From positions 1 through 64,000 of the forward strand of contig LWCA01000034.1 of assembly GCA_001642005.1 (NCBI GenBank): a stretch of DNA of 64,000 bases, given 5' to 3'. Below, one piece after another: positions 23,536 through 36,100 of the stretch. Source of the stretch: Intoshia linei (lineage: Eukaryota; Orthonectida; Rhopaluridae). A program made the translations under genes and the position numbers. Below the pieces are notes generated by a model, which saw nothing but the letters and a program-made list of their open reading frames with translations, had not been told where the DNA came from and made no database searches. Every line of letters begins with the position of its first letter. The stretch's first letter is position 1.

Positions 23536-23996
23536 GTATTTATCAGTTTAAATTCAGTAATTTATAGATCGATAATATGATATAACATAAGTAGAAGGTG
23601 TGGTGTAAAGAGAAGTTAAATTTACTTTTGTTTAATATGCGAAATGTATTAATTTCTAATTTTTTCGTTTAATGCAGCTCGAGTAGAGATTGTTGTTAAA
23701 TAAAATCTTTTATTAATATATTTTTCACTAAAATACACCATTTATACGCTAACCGTCCTTGATTCTTCGATAGACTTGACACCCTAATCTACATGTATTT
23801 TAAATTTAGAATCGCACAATTTTGTCAAGATTTTTTACTTTTAAATATCAATACAAAGTTTATAAAAGTTGTAGATATATTATGGAAATGTTATGCATAT
23901 CAGATGATTACTAAATATCGAAAAGACGTAACATTTAATTTTTAAAATTAAACTTAAATTATATTAAATTTAATAAATTTCCGTATAATTTTATAG

Positions 23997-26900
23997 AAAC
24001 TAAAGTCTCCAAAATTGAAATACAATTTTTTTAAATACCAAAATTTTTTGAGTGAATGTGTCTGCTTTTATTTGAAACTATTACATCGATTGAAAAGTCG
24101 TTATATTCTTGAAAATACAATTCAATTCTCTGCAAAAATTGAACAAGACTATATATTTATATGTAATAATTTTAAAATGTATTTGTTACTTATTTTTAGG
24201 GGACGATTCAGCACTTAATAAATTACCTCTGGAAGATTTTACCATTTTAAATGAAGCCATTTGCAATATTTATTGTCACATTGGACATTTATATAGATAC
24301 ATGACAAATGAAATCAAGAAGGGTCCATCAATTGAAATGAATAAATCTATTCTTATGTACAATTTTGCTATATTTGCTTACCCAATGAAAGGAATCACCT
24401 TTAATTATCTTTCCATCGTAGCTCAATCGACAAATAATTATCTTGATGCGTTATATTATTACATGAGATGGTATTTTATTTTTTTATTGTATTTTTGATT
24501 GGTATAATAATTAACTATTGATTTGCTAGCATGGATTCTTATCAACCTTATGACGGCCTCAAAACGAATATGTTAATGTATCACAAATGTATGCGATGTG
24601 ACATTGCAAATTGGTATATTTTTCATTGTATTTCTTATTACTTTTGTGTTTAGTGCTTCCTCTATATGGAAAATCGACGAAGTTAATAAAATTATATTAC
24701 TGTTTACAAGAAACATTATAAAAATTTTTGACGTGTACTTTACAAATGAAATATAGTTGATTTTTTCAATTTAGCGATAAAATCAAAAGTAATTTCCACA
24801 ATGTTAATGATATTTCTTCGCCATATATTAATGATCAAAAGTTTAAACAACTATTGTGTGAAATTACAACAAATTCAATTATCAAGGTTTATTTTTAAAT
24901 TTTAAATTTCAAAATTTAGATTTCTACATGTACATTAATAATGTTGGATAATTGTAAATCTATCGGTATTTTGGGGCTATCTTAGTTTTATTAGTTGTTT
25001 TTTAGATTATATTTTCAATGAGAGCATGCGATTTATGTATTGGTTATTTATTTTACTTGTTGATAAGGCCAATGATGTTTTTAAATCTTTATATATTGAA
25101 GATGTTATTTATAGTAATTTTAATTTGTTTTTTTATTAATTTTTTTAGATTTACAACAAGATATTTCAACGCTACATTATTTACAATGTTTTGAATATTG
25201 TCCTAAAATTAAAAATGCGATTTTGCACAGTATTTGTGGTTTATTTTTAGTTTAAATTAAATAATATTCAGAAAAAAAAGAGTAAATAGTTAATGTAACG
25301 TGACATTGACATTTTTTATGTATGTTAACTGGAAAAACCTGTATTAAATGTGATATTTTTAAACCTAAGACTTATATTCTATATTTTTATAAAAAAGGAA
25401 ATTTGGGTTTTGACATCAATTTCTGAAAATGAAATTTAAGATAAAATATCACTCAAAAATCTTTAGAAATTGATGTTTTTAAAACCCTACACTACTTTTT
25501 TTAAAAAAATGAAATAAAAGGAAATAAGTTTTATTTAAAATTTTGATTAATTCGACTTTTACAACACTTGGTGGACTGTAGTATTTTTATAAATCTTTTA
25601 CTTATCCAGTAAACGAGTGTATGTCATGTATTATTTTAAAAACTATCCAGGATTTATGTTTTATAAAATTATAGTACGTTTCATTTTTTAAAAATGGGAT
25701 AATTTGTGGTTTTGACCATGAAGGTGTGCGTTTCTGAGGCTGAGATTTACGACAATGTTAATCGTTTTAAAACGCGTCTAAGAATGTATGTTTTATTAAA
25801 TTTTTGTGTTGATTTATTGTTAAAAAAAAGGGAAAATTGGGTTTTTCACCATAAAGGACTCAAATTCGGAAACTGAAAAATAGATATAAACACGCACTGT
25901 GAAAAACGGTATTAGAAATTTATTTAAATATATTTATATATTAAATTCTACAACAGTCAATGTTTTAAATAAACGGTTACGACACACACAGACATTCAAT
26001 TTTATATAAGTCAAGGATACTTTTTGGCAGCTAGCTCTGCCGTGAGCGTAGGGTTGCCAACTGCGTTATTTTCCCCCTGAGAATTCGGTTCAACTTAATG
26101 TTGGTAACCCGACGTGAGAGGAATTTTTAATTTTAAGACAAATCTTTTTTAATTGGTATAATTAAGAGATTAAAAACTATTCGTTTTTTAATGTATTTAT
26201 AATTATTACTTTTTGCATTATTTAATCAATATCTAGTAGATAATACATCAATTGACGATGAATCTAGTGACGTTTCTTCAAAATCATCATCTATGACATC
26301 TTATGAATATCTTTCTGATGGCGAAAAAGACGTACAATATGAGTAATTTTTAAAATTTGATTATCATATTTGATTGATATTTTTAATTCTGTCGTATTCA
26401 GTATTGGTCCAAAGTTGATTTTTTAATGGGTATGAGGAAATTCGGTGAAATGCCATTACATTGTATTTAAAAGATCATTTTAGGTAGCCACTTAAATCTT
26501 GACTCTTAAAATTATAATCATCAATAAATACAATAGTGTACTACATGTATTTAGTAATTAACATTACATAATTATGTAAAAACAAAATTCGATATAGTTT
26601 TTATTTTATTAAAATTGTATTATCTAAATCAGTGGCTCCCAAATTTTTTACATCATGGACCACTTGTCAAAAAAAAAGAAGTGTCTGTGGACCACTTAAT
26701 TTTTATAAAAATCGATTTAATCCGAAAAAATATTACTATGGTAACTTTTATTATTTATTCCTCCTTAAATCGAAAATTTTAAATATTAACTGTGGGATAG
26801 AGAAGATTTTACATTAATTAAAGTGGTTCTATGTCATAGTGAAATCTTAATTATGATCACGATAACCGACTCCAGTGTCTTTCCCGAATCTTTTCTTTGA

Positions 26901-29449
26901 AGTTTAAACTCTACGAAATTTTGGTAAATGGGCCTTATTTTTCAAAAGTAAGTACTAATAAAATTATTTTCTTAAATATCAGCTATTTTATGTATCTTTT
27001 TTATTATTATTTTGGTTGCCTCTAGCTATTTAGATTCTAAATAGAAGGGTCACCAATGCTGATACTACGGTTGACTTTTTTGTAAATTTTGGTAGTGGAT
27101 ACCGTTTTCTAGATTGAATATTTTCTTTAAAAATTATGAGAATTTTGTTTTTATTAATAATACATTTAGATACCTTGTAAATTTTCCTAAATATAACATT
27201 AATAACAAGGTTTTACTTTTTATGAACCCAGTTAAATCTGCCATTGTATCAGGTAATTAAATTATATGATTTCAAATTAATTTTCATATTAAACTTTAGA
27301 TTTTGAATATAATGAAGAAATTGTGAATATATGCATGGACGAAATTGAAAAAAAATCTAAACCATATGACGAAAAGATCTATTTACGTAATTCAAAATTA
27401 AAAGATGGTAAGATACTACTGTTAAATATTAATTTAATTTATTAGAAAAAAAACTCACAGTTGACGTATTAAGGTATTTTCAATGGTATATAATTATAAT
27501 TAATATATTTCCATTTTAGTTTAAAGAAAAAAATTGTTGCAGGAATAAACAATTTAATTGAAATTTTTTCAAGTGCTTCAATATTTGAAATTAATCTTTT
27601 TGTTACTTATTTATCTAAGGCTGACACTAAAATTTTGGATTTTATCGGAAAGGTAATATTACAATGGAGTCTTAAATTTGAACTAAGGATAACGTTAAAC
27701 AATAACTGATATGATTCAGTGACGACTTTCTAACTTGGGCTAGTCGGGCAAAACCCGAGTTGATATTTTTATATTTTTTGAAAAATTATAAAAATATTAA
27801 AAAAAATAAAATATTTAATATTTTCGAGTGTTAAATTTTTTAATAATTGTTAAATTAATTTCTAATTTGTAAATATGAACACAATTATATATTCAGTCTG
27901 AAATTCAGAAAAGATTATTCACTTGACAATCATTTGTAAGCGAAATATTTGCATAAATGTTTAAATTAAATCAATTTAAATACACATAACTCGGGCACAT
28001 TTTCATTTGACTAGTAATAAATCTAAAGATTAAATTTATATTTACATCTAAAATTTTATGAGAAATTATTTATATTTTAGTTATGTCAATTTTAAATATC
28101 GTTACAAAAAATTTGAATCTTCATTTTATATTTATAATTTTCAGATTTAGTTTATATAATTACTTCTTATTTGTAAATTTTTTATTGATATTTATTATTT
28201 TCAAATATAATTTGAAAAAAAAAATGTGTGGTTGTCATAGAAATTTTAGCCAGAGTCGCCACTGATATGATTCTGTTATGTGACCATTTTTATTTAGAAA
28301 CAATATGAAAAATCTTGCTTATTATTTAATTTTATCAATAAAATTCCATGCAATGAGATACTAAAGAAAATTGGTTGATTTAATTAAACTGTAATGTTAT
28401 TATTTTAGTCAAAACTTTTTTAAAATTTAAAACTGAATCAAATGAAAACATTATAAATTTAAATTGCGACTTTGATGAACTAAACGACATAAATTTAAAT
28501 CTATATGCTACGGGAATGAAAATTTTCAATACGGACTCAAATGCGGTCACGTTTTCTAATACAAAATTTGAAAATGAAAGCTTTTTTGATTCCAATTTTA
28601 GTATGGTATAAATATTTAAGACCTTATTGTATATGTCTAATTGCGAGTTTTAGAATTGTAAGAGGTTAATCAATTGTAAAAAATTTGTCGATAAAATGTA
28701 TGAAAACTATTATAAAGATAAATATGAAAAAAATGAATACAAATTTTACACACGATACGAAGTTTTGATGTTATTATAAAATATTATTTTTGTTAGATGA
28801 AACCACGCACAATGCCGGTAAAAGGAGTCGGGTTAACAGAAAAAACAATGGAGAATTTGGCTGCTTTACGATTAAAAGATGACATTAAAAATTTGAAAAT
28901 GAAAACAGATTACCAATATTTAAACAAACCGTTATTGGTATATATTCACTCTTCTTGTTTTTTCGAAGGAATGGTTAAATTGAAAAAAATTTACGATGTC
29001 ATCGAGGAATGTATATTAATTATTCCATCGTGTGGTATTTAAAAGTACGACTTTTTCTTATAAATGTAGCTATACAACAAATTGATCACGATAAGAAAAC
29101 TGATGTAAATTGTCGAGAAGCAAACCGCTGGTTAGAATCTAAATTAGAAAGAGGCTTGTAAATTAACCTTTAAATTTTTTAATATTATCTTTAGGGCAAT
29201 TTTAACTCAACCAGATATGATTAATGTGGCTCATTTGAATAAAAAGTTTGTGTCAATTTATGAATTTATTGAATTATTAGTTTTGAATTTATTTTGGATT
29301 GCATTTCATGGTGTAAGGAAAATAACGATTTAATTGAAATGTACAACGGAATACAATTTTTGTCTAGTTTTACAATGACAATGACTCAGTCCCTAAGGGA
29401 AAAGACTAAAAAATCTAGTATTAATTTTTTTTCCGTGTTTAGTCAGTAA
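23997..29449 (+). CDS. SMG5: SMG5-like nonsense-mediated decay factor (5' end missing)
   Basis: Eighteen exons in continuous phase, 732 residues: 23997-24162, 24200-24470, 24530-24613, 24775-24886, 25023-25113, 25149-25238, 26237-26342, 27170-27252, 27300-27407, 27446-27473, 27520-27652, 28298-28373, 28409-28605, 28654-28761, 28797-29034, 29070-29157, 29195-29245, 29281-29449. The first two exons give the EST1/14-3-3-like TPR part (ICNIYCHIGHLYRY; NYLSIVAQSTNNYLDALYYY). An acidic Ser-rich linker follows (SIDDESSDVSSKSSSMTSYE). The end is a PIN domain preceded by MENLAALRLKDDIKNLKM and containing LIIPSCAIQQIDHD. SMG5 binds phosphorylated UPF1 with SMG7 and recruits decay enzymes. Where active PIN domains carry their first Asp this one reads LLVYIHSSCFF, so it is probably catalytically dead, as known for SMG5. 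The length is shorter than human (about 1000). N-terminal exon(s) are missing. Confidence 0.88.
25239..26236 (+). other. 998-nt SMG5 intron with repeat fragments
   Basis: This holds degenerate pieces resembling element A (around 25300-25870) and a stretch near 25965-26045. No exon was recognised. Confidence 0.4.
26343..27169 (+). other. 827-nt SMG5 intron
   Basis: This contains a hAT-type end at 26630 (CAGTGGCTCCCAAATTTTTT then CATGGACCACTTGTC), related to the element end at 35038. No exon was recognised. Confidence 0.4.
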
Positions 29450-29573
29450 TTGTTTAGATATTTCATTTTACAAATTGAAAGACTTTTATGATATTAACAT
29501 GAAATTAGCAAATAATCGATAATTTTGTGGGTTGTATCATTTAAAATTGTTAATAAATATTTCTCGATTAAGC

Positions 29574-31548
29574 ATGTCTTATTTAACCGATAGAATTTAC
29601 AAGGCCCGAAACAAATTTGAGAAACAAAAGTATAAAAAAGATACGGAATATTTTTATAGAAGATGCTTGGGATTGTATGAAAATGCAGCATTAGATTATG
29701 AAAATTATCAAGAAATGAGCAAAGATAAAAATATTGATGAGAATAAAATTAAAGGAAGGTCTTTTATTATAATTGTATTAGTTGAACTTTTTTCCTTCAT
29801 TATCATGAATTTTATAATTGGAGCTCCAGTAATTTTTTATACGTATACTGGTGGTATAATGTTTTCATATGTTGAAAGTGAAAATGCTATTAAGGTTTGT
29901 TATGAAACGAAACAAACGTTTATTGATCTACAACTTTCCACGATAAATAATATTTTTGATATTTATGATGCTTTTGGAAAGGATGATCTGCATAATGACA
30001 GTTTGAATATTAACTCTTTGATTAGTAAGGTTTTTTCTTTTTATTTATATTTTTGATAGATAACGAAAATTATATTATGACTGCTACGGAATTAGCAAAT
30101 TTTAATGTTACTTTGGCTCAAAATTCGACAAATACAAATACCAATGAAATTGATAATCCTACGAGTGCCATGAGGGAAATTTTGGAAAGATTTATTATTA
30201 AAGTGAACGAAATTAACTATCGGTCTGGTTTATGTGAGGAGATATCGATAAAGGAATGGGGAGTAAAATCTGGATTCCTTTATGCATTGAGTATAATGTC
30301 TACTATAGGTATGTTTATTTGTATTTATACATTTTCTATTTTAAGGTTACGGACACGTAACTCCAAAAACAATTTATGGTCAAATAGCGACAATATTATA
30401 CGGAATAATTGGAATACCAATATTTTTGATATGGATTGCAATACTTGGAAGTTATGCGGCTCGATTCACTAAATTTGCATTATATTCAATTACAAAAAGT
30501 TTGTTTTCTTTGATATACTACACTTCAAAGCAAGAAGACAATGACCACCAAGAAAACGTAATGACTATGGCTGAATTGGAGGATGAACAATACTGTCAAG
30601 ATGATGTCATGGGAAGTACTAAACTAGCTTCTTTTCCTATATCTCTTGTTTTGATTATATTGGCTTTAAATTTTGTAGTGGGAATGTTCATATTTGTTAA
30701 AATTGAAGGAAGGTCATATTCAACAATGTTATACTTTTGCTTTATTACTCTTTCAACCATTGGATTTGGAGATATTGTTCCAGGGTTTAGAAATGATAGT
30801 GAAGTGTATTTGTATATTACTATTGCTTACATTATCATTGGAATCGCGCTTGTTTCTATGTGCTTGTCCCTCATTCAGGATCAATTGTATTCTAGCTTTG
30901 GTAATTTTTTATTATTCTATATAGTGGATATATTGTGTCTCAGGCTTGTCAACTGAGGTTCATATGATATAAATTTTTAACTTTTTCTACCTTTAACCCA
31001 GTGACATGTTAGCATGTACATGAGTGTTCGCCAAATTATTTTTGAGTGCTGCCCTTGAAGGACTAAAAAAATGTCGCGTCACCCTTCTAAAGAATTTAAA
31101 ATTTGTTTTGTGGCATAGAAACCTGAAAAGATGCAGAAAACTATGCGAGAAGCTCTAAATGTTATTTTCTATCAACTCTTAAATATTTTATTAAGGATTG
31201 GCGCAAACACGAGCCTATCCAGTAGTATTAGCAATGCTGATGACATCATTGAAATACACAATTAGATTTTCACACGTCATTACATGGACTGTTTACTTGT
31301 GCTGTCGTAAAAATGTTTAGGCTTTAATCGTTCCAATTTTATCATGTTCGATGACCCAAATTCGGTCGTGAAGTTTGCAATGTAAAGTTTGCGTGATAGT
31401 ATTTTTTTTAAATATTATCATGTCATCTAAATATTAATATTTTTATTTAGCTACATTAATGACTAAATTCAATAAATTGCAAGTGAAAGTACGCAAAATG
31501 TTTGATAGGGGTAGCAAAACCCGACAAGAAATTGAAAGAATTTTATAA
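29574..31548 (+). CDS. Two-pore-domain (K2P) potassium channel
   Basis: Four exons (29574-30024, 30060-30308, 30346-30900, 31451-31548), 450 residues. K2P channels form dimeric leak pores for potassium in the plasma membrane. Visible parts in order: M1 (residues ~63-91, IIIVLVELFSFIIMNFIIG), a long extracellular loop with sequons NVT and NST, first pore TIGYGH (232-237), M2 (IYGQIATILYGIIGIPIFL), M3 (FPISLVLIILALNFVVGMF), second pore TIGFGD (371-376), M4 (ITIAYIIIGIALVSMCLSL), and a basic tail (FNKLQVKVRKMF). Exon 3 can be read on past its donor to a stop at 30956, but the 31451 exon restores a K2P-like tail in phase and is preferred. The codon for the first selectivity-filter Gly is split by a 37-nt intron. 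The M1-P1 loop, about 120 residues, is about twice the usual length. The subfamily is not assigned. It lies 124 bp after SMG5 on the same strand. Confidence 0.93.
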
Positions 31549-33112
31549 TTTGATACGTTAATTTCATCTCTAAAACTTGCACTTTAATTTATTTAAATTT
31601 GATATTCTAAATAAACTTTCATTTTATTGGATGGTAAAAATGAATCATTAGTAAGGATTCTTTACTTATTTATTGTAGGTAAAAGTTTGTCTGTGTGTAA
31701 CGATTTAATTAGAAAAACAACAGCGTCAAAACTTTAAAGAATAAATGCCAAGTCATTTTTTCTGCTTCAGAAAGTAACATCATAAACAGAAGTTTAGAGC
31801 TTCACGGTAAAAACACCAAATTACCCATTAGTTTAAAAAATGAAATAAACATTGTTCTAGAATTTTAATAAAATCGTATTGTATTGACTCACAGCTGAGA
31901 TTAATATAATTCAATATAACATAAAATTAACCTATGGCAAGTTAATAACGAGGAAAATTAATTGTTTTTCACCATTTATAAAACTTAATTATACAATTAA
32001 TTCTGAACCGTACAGGATATTTTTGGTAAATTTAAAATATACTAGGCTCTATCAGCACCCTAAACCATGACTGGCGAATTGTATCATGGCCGTATGGAAT
32101 CTATTTGAAACTTGAGAATAATTAATAAAATTTTGTTTGAAACTTTTCAAAAGATCTCGCCACATCTTATTAGCCTAATATGATGTTGCTAAAAATTAGC
32201 AGCGAAATGTATTATGTACTATATATATCTATCTAGTTACTGCCATGTAAATTTATTTTTACAAAGTAAACTTGACCAAAATAATTGATTATCTCTAATA
32301 AGTTATTAAATAACGCATGTATGTATTAATGAAATGCTTCAAAATGTTAATTCATTAAAAATAACAATGTTTTTAACTAACAATAATAAATATTTAATGA
32401 TAATAATATTAACGATTTAATTTCTCGAATTCTGGTTATTCACATTATTTAAATTGTATTCAAACAAAAAATAAAGCTAGAAACAAATTTAAAAAAATAA
32501 ACTGTATAACTAAACATGGAGAACAATATTATAAAGTCGGTACCACGTTTAAAAGCTTAAACGCCAATTTCCATTAAATTCAAATGGTCAAGCTAACTTC
32601 ACCGTTAGGATTTGGCCGAAAATATTTTACAATAGTTATTATTTTAATAATACTATAATTTTAAGCCATAAGGATATTTTTTCTAAATACTCATGAGACA
32701 CCTTAATGTACATTGTGCAATGTAATATAAACATCCATTTCAATGCCATAATAAAGTAATAAAACATATTGTTATTTATTAATTTTAATAATTAATACGT
32801 TCACTACATATGCATAAAATATATTTAAGTAGTAAAAATACAATAATGATTGGTAATAAATTAATATTAATAAATATATCTAAAATTTAACAAATTGATA
32901 AAATATCCAGCAACGTAAATTTAAAATCCTAGCAATCTAAATAAAAATATTTCTTGTAACCAACAAATTTTAAAATGTTATTCGAATGGTTTACGTTTAA
33001 ATGTTTGTGTATGAATCGCTTCAGTTTGTAAATTGACATAATTAGATTTTTTGTGAATCGATTTTCAGTTACCGTATTAAGTATTGTTTATTTTATAGTC
33101 AAATTGTGAAAT
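31549..33112. other. Intergenic region K2P to coiled-coil gene
   Basis: This holds a partial copy of repeat family B (about 32395-32585, containing AAACTGTATAACTAAACATG). I see no other gene, RNA or recognisable regulatory site. Confidence 0.5.
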
Positions 33113-36100
33113 ATGGAAAAGTATAAAACTGCCGAAGAGTATGAAAAAATTATTAATCAATTGGATCAAGACAGAAGACGGATATTATCAAATACTTATG
33201 ACAAGTATCCAAATAACAATTCTCATGATTTTTCAAAATCTCAGTATATATCTGCTCCTATACAAAAATGTAATTCAGTGTCAAGTTTACGTAAGTATTT
33301 TTCCATTTAGTCATGTATACTTTCATTTAAATGTTAAATTTTATAGAATCAAAAATATAATACTAAAATAATGAACTATTAATTTTAAGTTTAAACAAAC
33401 CATCCAGGGTGTAAAGTTTTCAAATTGAGTTGACAATGTTATTATATTGTATACATATTATGTATGTATTATAGAACTGTGATCCTTATATAATAATAGT
33501 TTCATTAATATTAATTAAATTTGCGCTATAGATAAAACATACCCACAAAATTCAAATTTCAAGCATTCTTATGAAAATATTAATGATATTAAAAATGAAG
33601 TATACGAATTAAAATCAAAAAATCAAGTATTTAAAAATTTGTTAAATTCGGTAAATACTATACATTATAATACAGTGATGTCTAACTCATTCCAGGGTTC
33701 TCATTCTTGTCCAAAAATTTTGTTTTCCTATAAAACAGAGTTCTCGAAATTAAAGCGGTTTCTTCTGGGAAATGGTTATAAAATATTTCATACTCTTTTA
33801 TTTGACTTTTTTCTTTCTTTTGCTTTAATTTTGAACCGCTGTTTTATTATGACTAGTGACAATTAACCACATTAAACACATTTCTGAATAATTCGACCAT
33901 TAGCTACATCTACAGTGTAAACTCTACACATTGTATATTGGGATCCTAATATCTTGTTTATTCAACTTTAAGTATAATTTTAGAGAGATTTGAATTACTC
34001 TGCTAAATCTGAATTAATGACACCTAATGAAGAAATTTTTAAAAAATCCTATATCAGTGAAAAAAACGTTAAACTAAAGTAATGATTTCAAATAAAATTA
34101 ATTAATTATCTTAATTTAGACAACATGAAATTGAAGTATTAAAAATGGATTTAAAGGATAAAACAACAAAAATAGACCAATACGAAAGATTAAATGAAAA
34201 ATTGATGCAGGTATTATTACTTTTATTTAAATTCAATTTAAATTTTCTATTTAAAAATTTGAATACTGCAGTTATTCAACAAAATATACAATTAATCTCA
34301 TGATGTCATATAACCTAACAGGATGTACATTGTAAGAAAAATTTTAAATAAAATAAAGATAACCTTTTTTTAACAATAATATTAAATTATAATATTATTA
34401 AATATCGATTATTTATTATTATGATTAGTGAACGTAAACATCATTTAATCAAAATGAAGTAAAAATTTACTAAATAACGTGAATAATTTTCACGTGCGTT
34501 AAATTTAATCTATATAACGATTTAACTTAGTTTGATTGTAGTTCCCGGAACCGAACCTAGCAAGCTCGCGCCACTCCAAAAATAAAAAATAGCCCCTTAA
34601 AAATTTTGTAAATGAATTATAATGTCATATAACTTATTCACCTTTCTAAGACTCTTGAGTTGTGATTTTAAATTTAACACTTAAATTCGTTGATATTCAA
34701 GAATTTTTGTAATGCTCAATTTAGTAAATTAAAGCCTCCATTTTAGAAAAAATTTCGTCGAGATCCCTCGATGAAAGTATCTCGCATACGGTAGATTCGG
34801 CACTGGTAGTTCATCATAAGTATGTTTGAAATTAATAATTTTTTTAAACACGTTATTGAAGCTACCATGTTAAAATTAATGTAAAATTTTCGATTCAAGG
34901 AGGAATGTATAAAAAAAATTAAAATATTACCTTAGTGACGTGTTCAGTATTAAGGGGATTTTTATAAAAAATTATATCGTCCATACACATTTTTTTTTTG
35001 ACAAGTGGTCCATGGTGGACAAAGTTTGAGAACCACTGTATTAGTGTGTCAACTTTTGTAAAAAGTAAGTTTTTAAACTCAGTACTTTTAAGAGTAAACT
35101 TATTTTTAAAAATGATTAATTTTTTCAATCAGATTGGTTTTTCAATCAATGAATTGGAAAATGGCATTAAATAAATAATTAAATTTTCAATACTATATAC
35201 CAATAGCAACTAACGCATCAGTTAAAATATTATTTTTTTACATGGTTTATTCACGTTATTAATTGAAACTGAATTTTAAAATATAATAAAAACTTCAGTT
35301 ATACAAAAATTAATATATAACAAAGTATCTATTCTACTAAAAAATTTAATTATCTACTTTCAATGATACTACAAATGTAGTCTATTATAAAATTGGAATA
35401 TTATCTTACGAAAAACATCAGTTATTCATTTATAATATAATTCATTTCCTATTTCCATCGAAAATTAGAAATATTAATTGTATGTTTTGAATTTTTTACA
35501 TTTTGTGAACGAAAACTGAAAATTCATCAAATTTTTTAAACTTTTACTAAAATTTGAAAAAAAAAGACTTACTGATTTTTTTATTTTGTAAAACTAAGTA
35601 CTTAGTACTTACTGAGTTTTAAAAAAAAATTTTACTGTGTTTTACTGTACTAAGTTTCCAAAAAAACTAAGTTAAACACACTAGTACAGAGGTCTAATTG
35701 GTTTTTCGTAGATTCTTCCAATTAAAGTTAAATCTTATCAATTTAAATTTATTTAAATTTTACGTGAAATGGTTTCTCCGCCCCTGCACTAAATTATTCA
35801 CAAATTGGAAACTCTATTTGTATAGGAAAATTAGTTTAATATTATAATTACATATCAATTTGCAATTAAAATTGGCCATAATTATTCTACCTTTCTTTGT
35901 TTGCTCAATGACTTTGACTTCAAAAATCGAAAATATCCATTGCATTAAAAAAGAAAAATAAACAAATAATTATAATATTACCTGTTATAATATTGCACCA
36001 AATACTACCATACTATTAGATAACATTTATCTAATAATTATGTTGAACATTATATTACCTGTGCATAAAATATTATTTGGCGCAATTAATGTTTTATTTT

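Larger units (their letters stand above)
20958..23996. other. Intergenic region between CLUAP1 and SMG5
   Basis: The start of CLUAP1 and the 5' part of SMG5 diverge from here. The region holds a satellite array (21194-21614), a segment shared with 40731-40955 (22134-22360), a hAT element (22369-23203), one candidate exon (23435-23535) and a fragment of repeat family B (23735-23795). The missing first exon(s) of SMG5 should lie here, or upstream of the satellite. Confidence 0.5.

Noticed and set aside
30901-30924. A 24-nt GT...AG segment near the end of the K2P gene as an ultra-short intron
   Set aside because: Removing it keeps the frame, but the same donor joins in phase to an exon at 31451 that gives a K2P-like basic tail, which is the better explanation.
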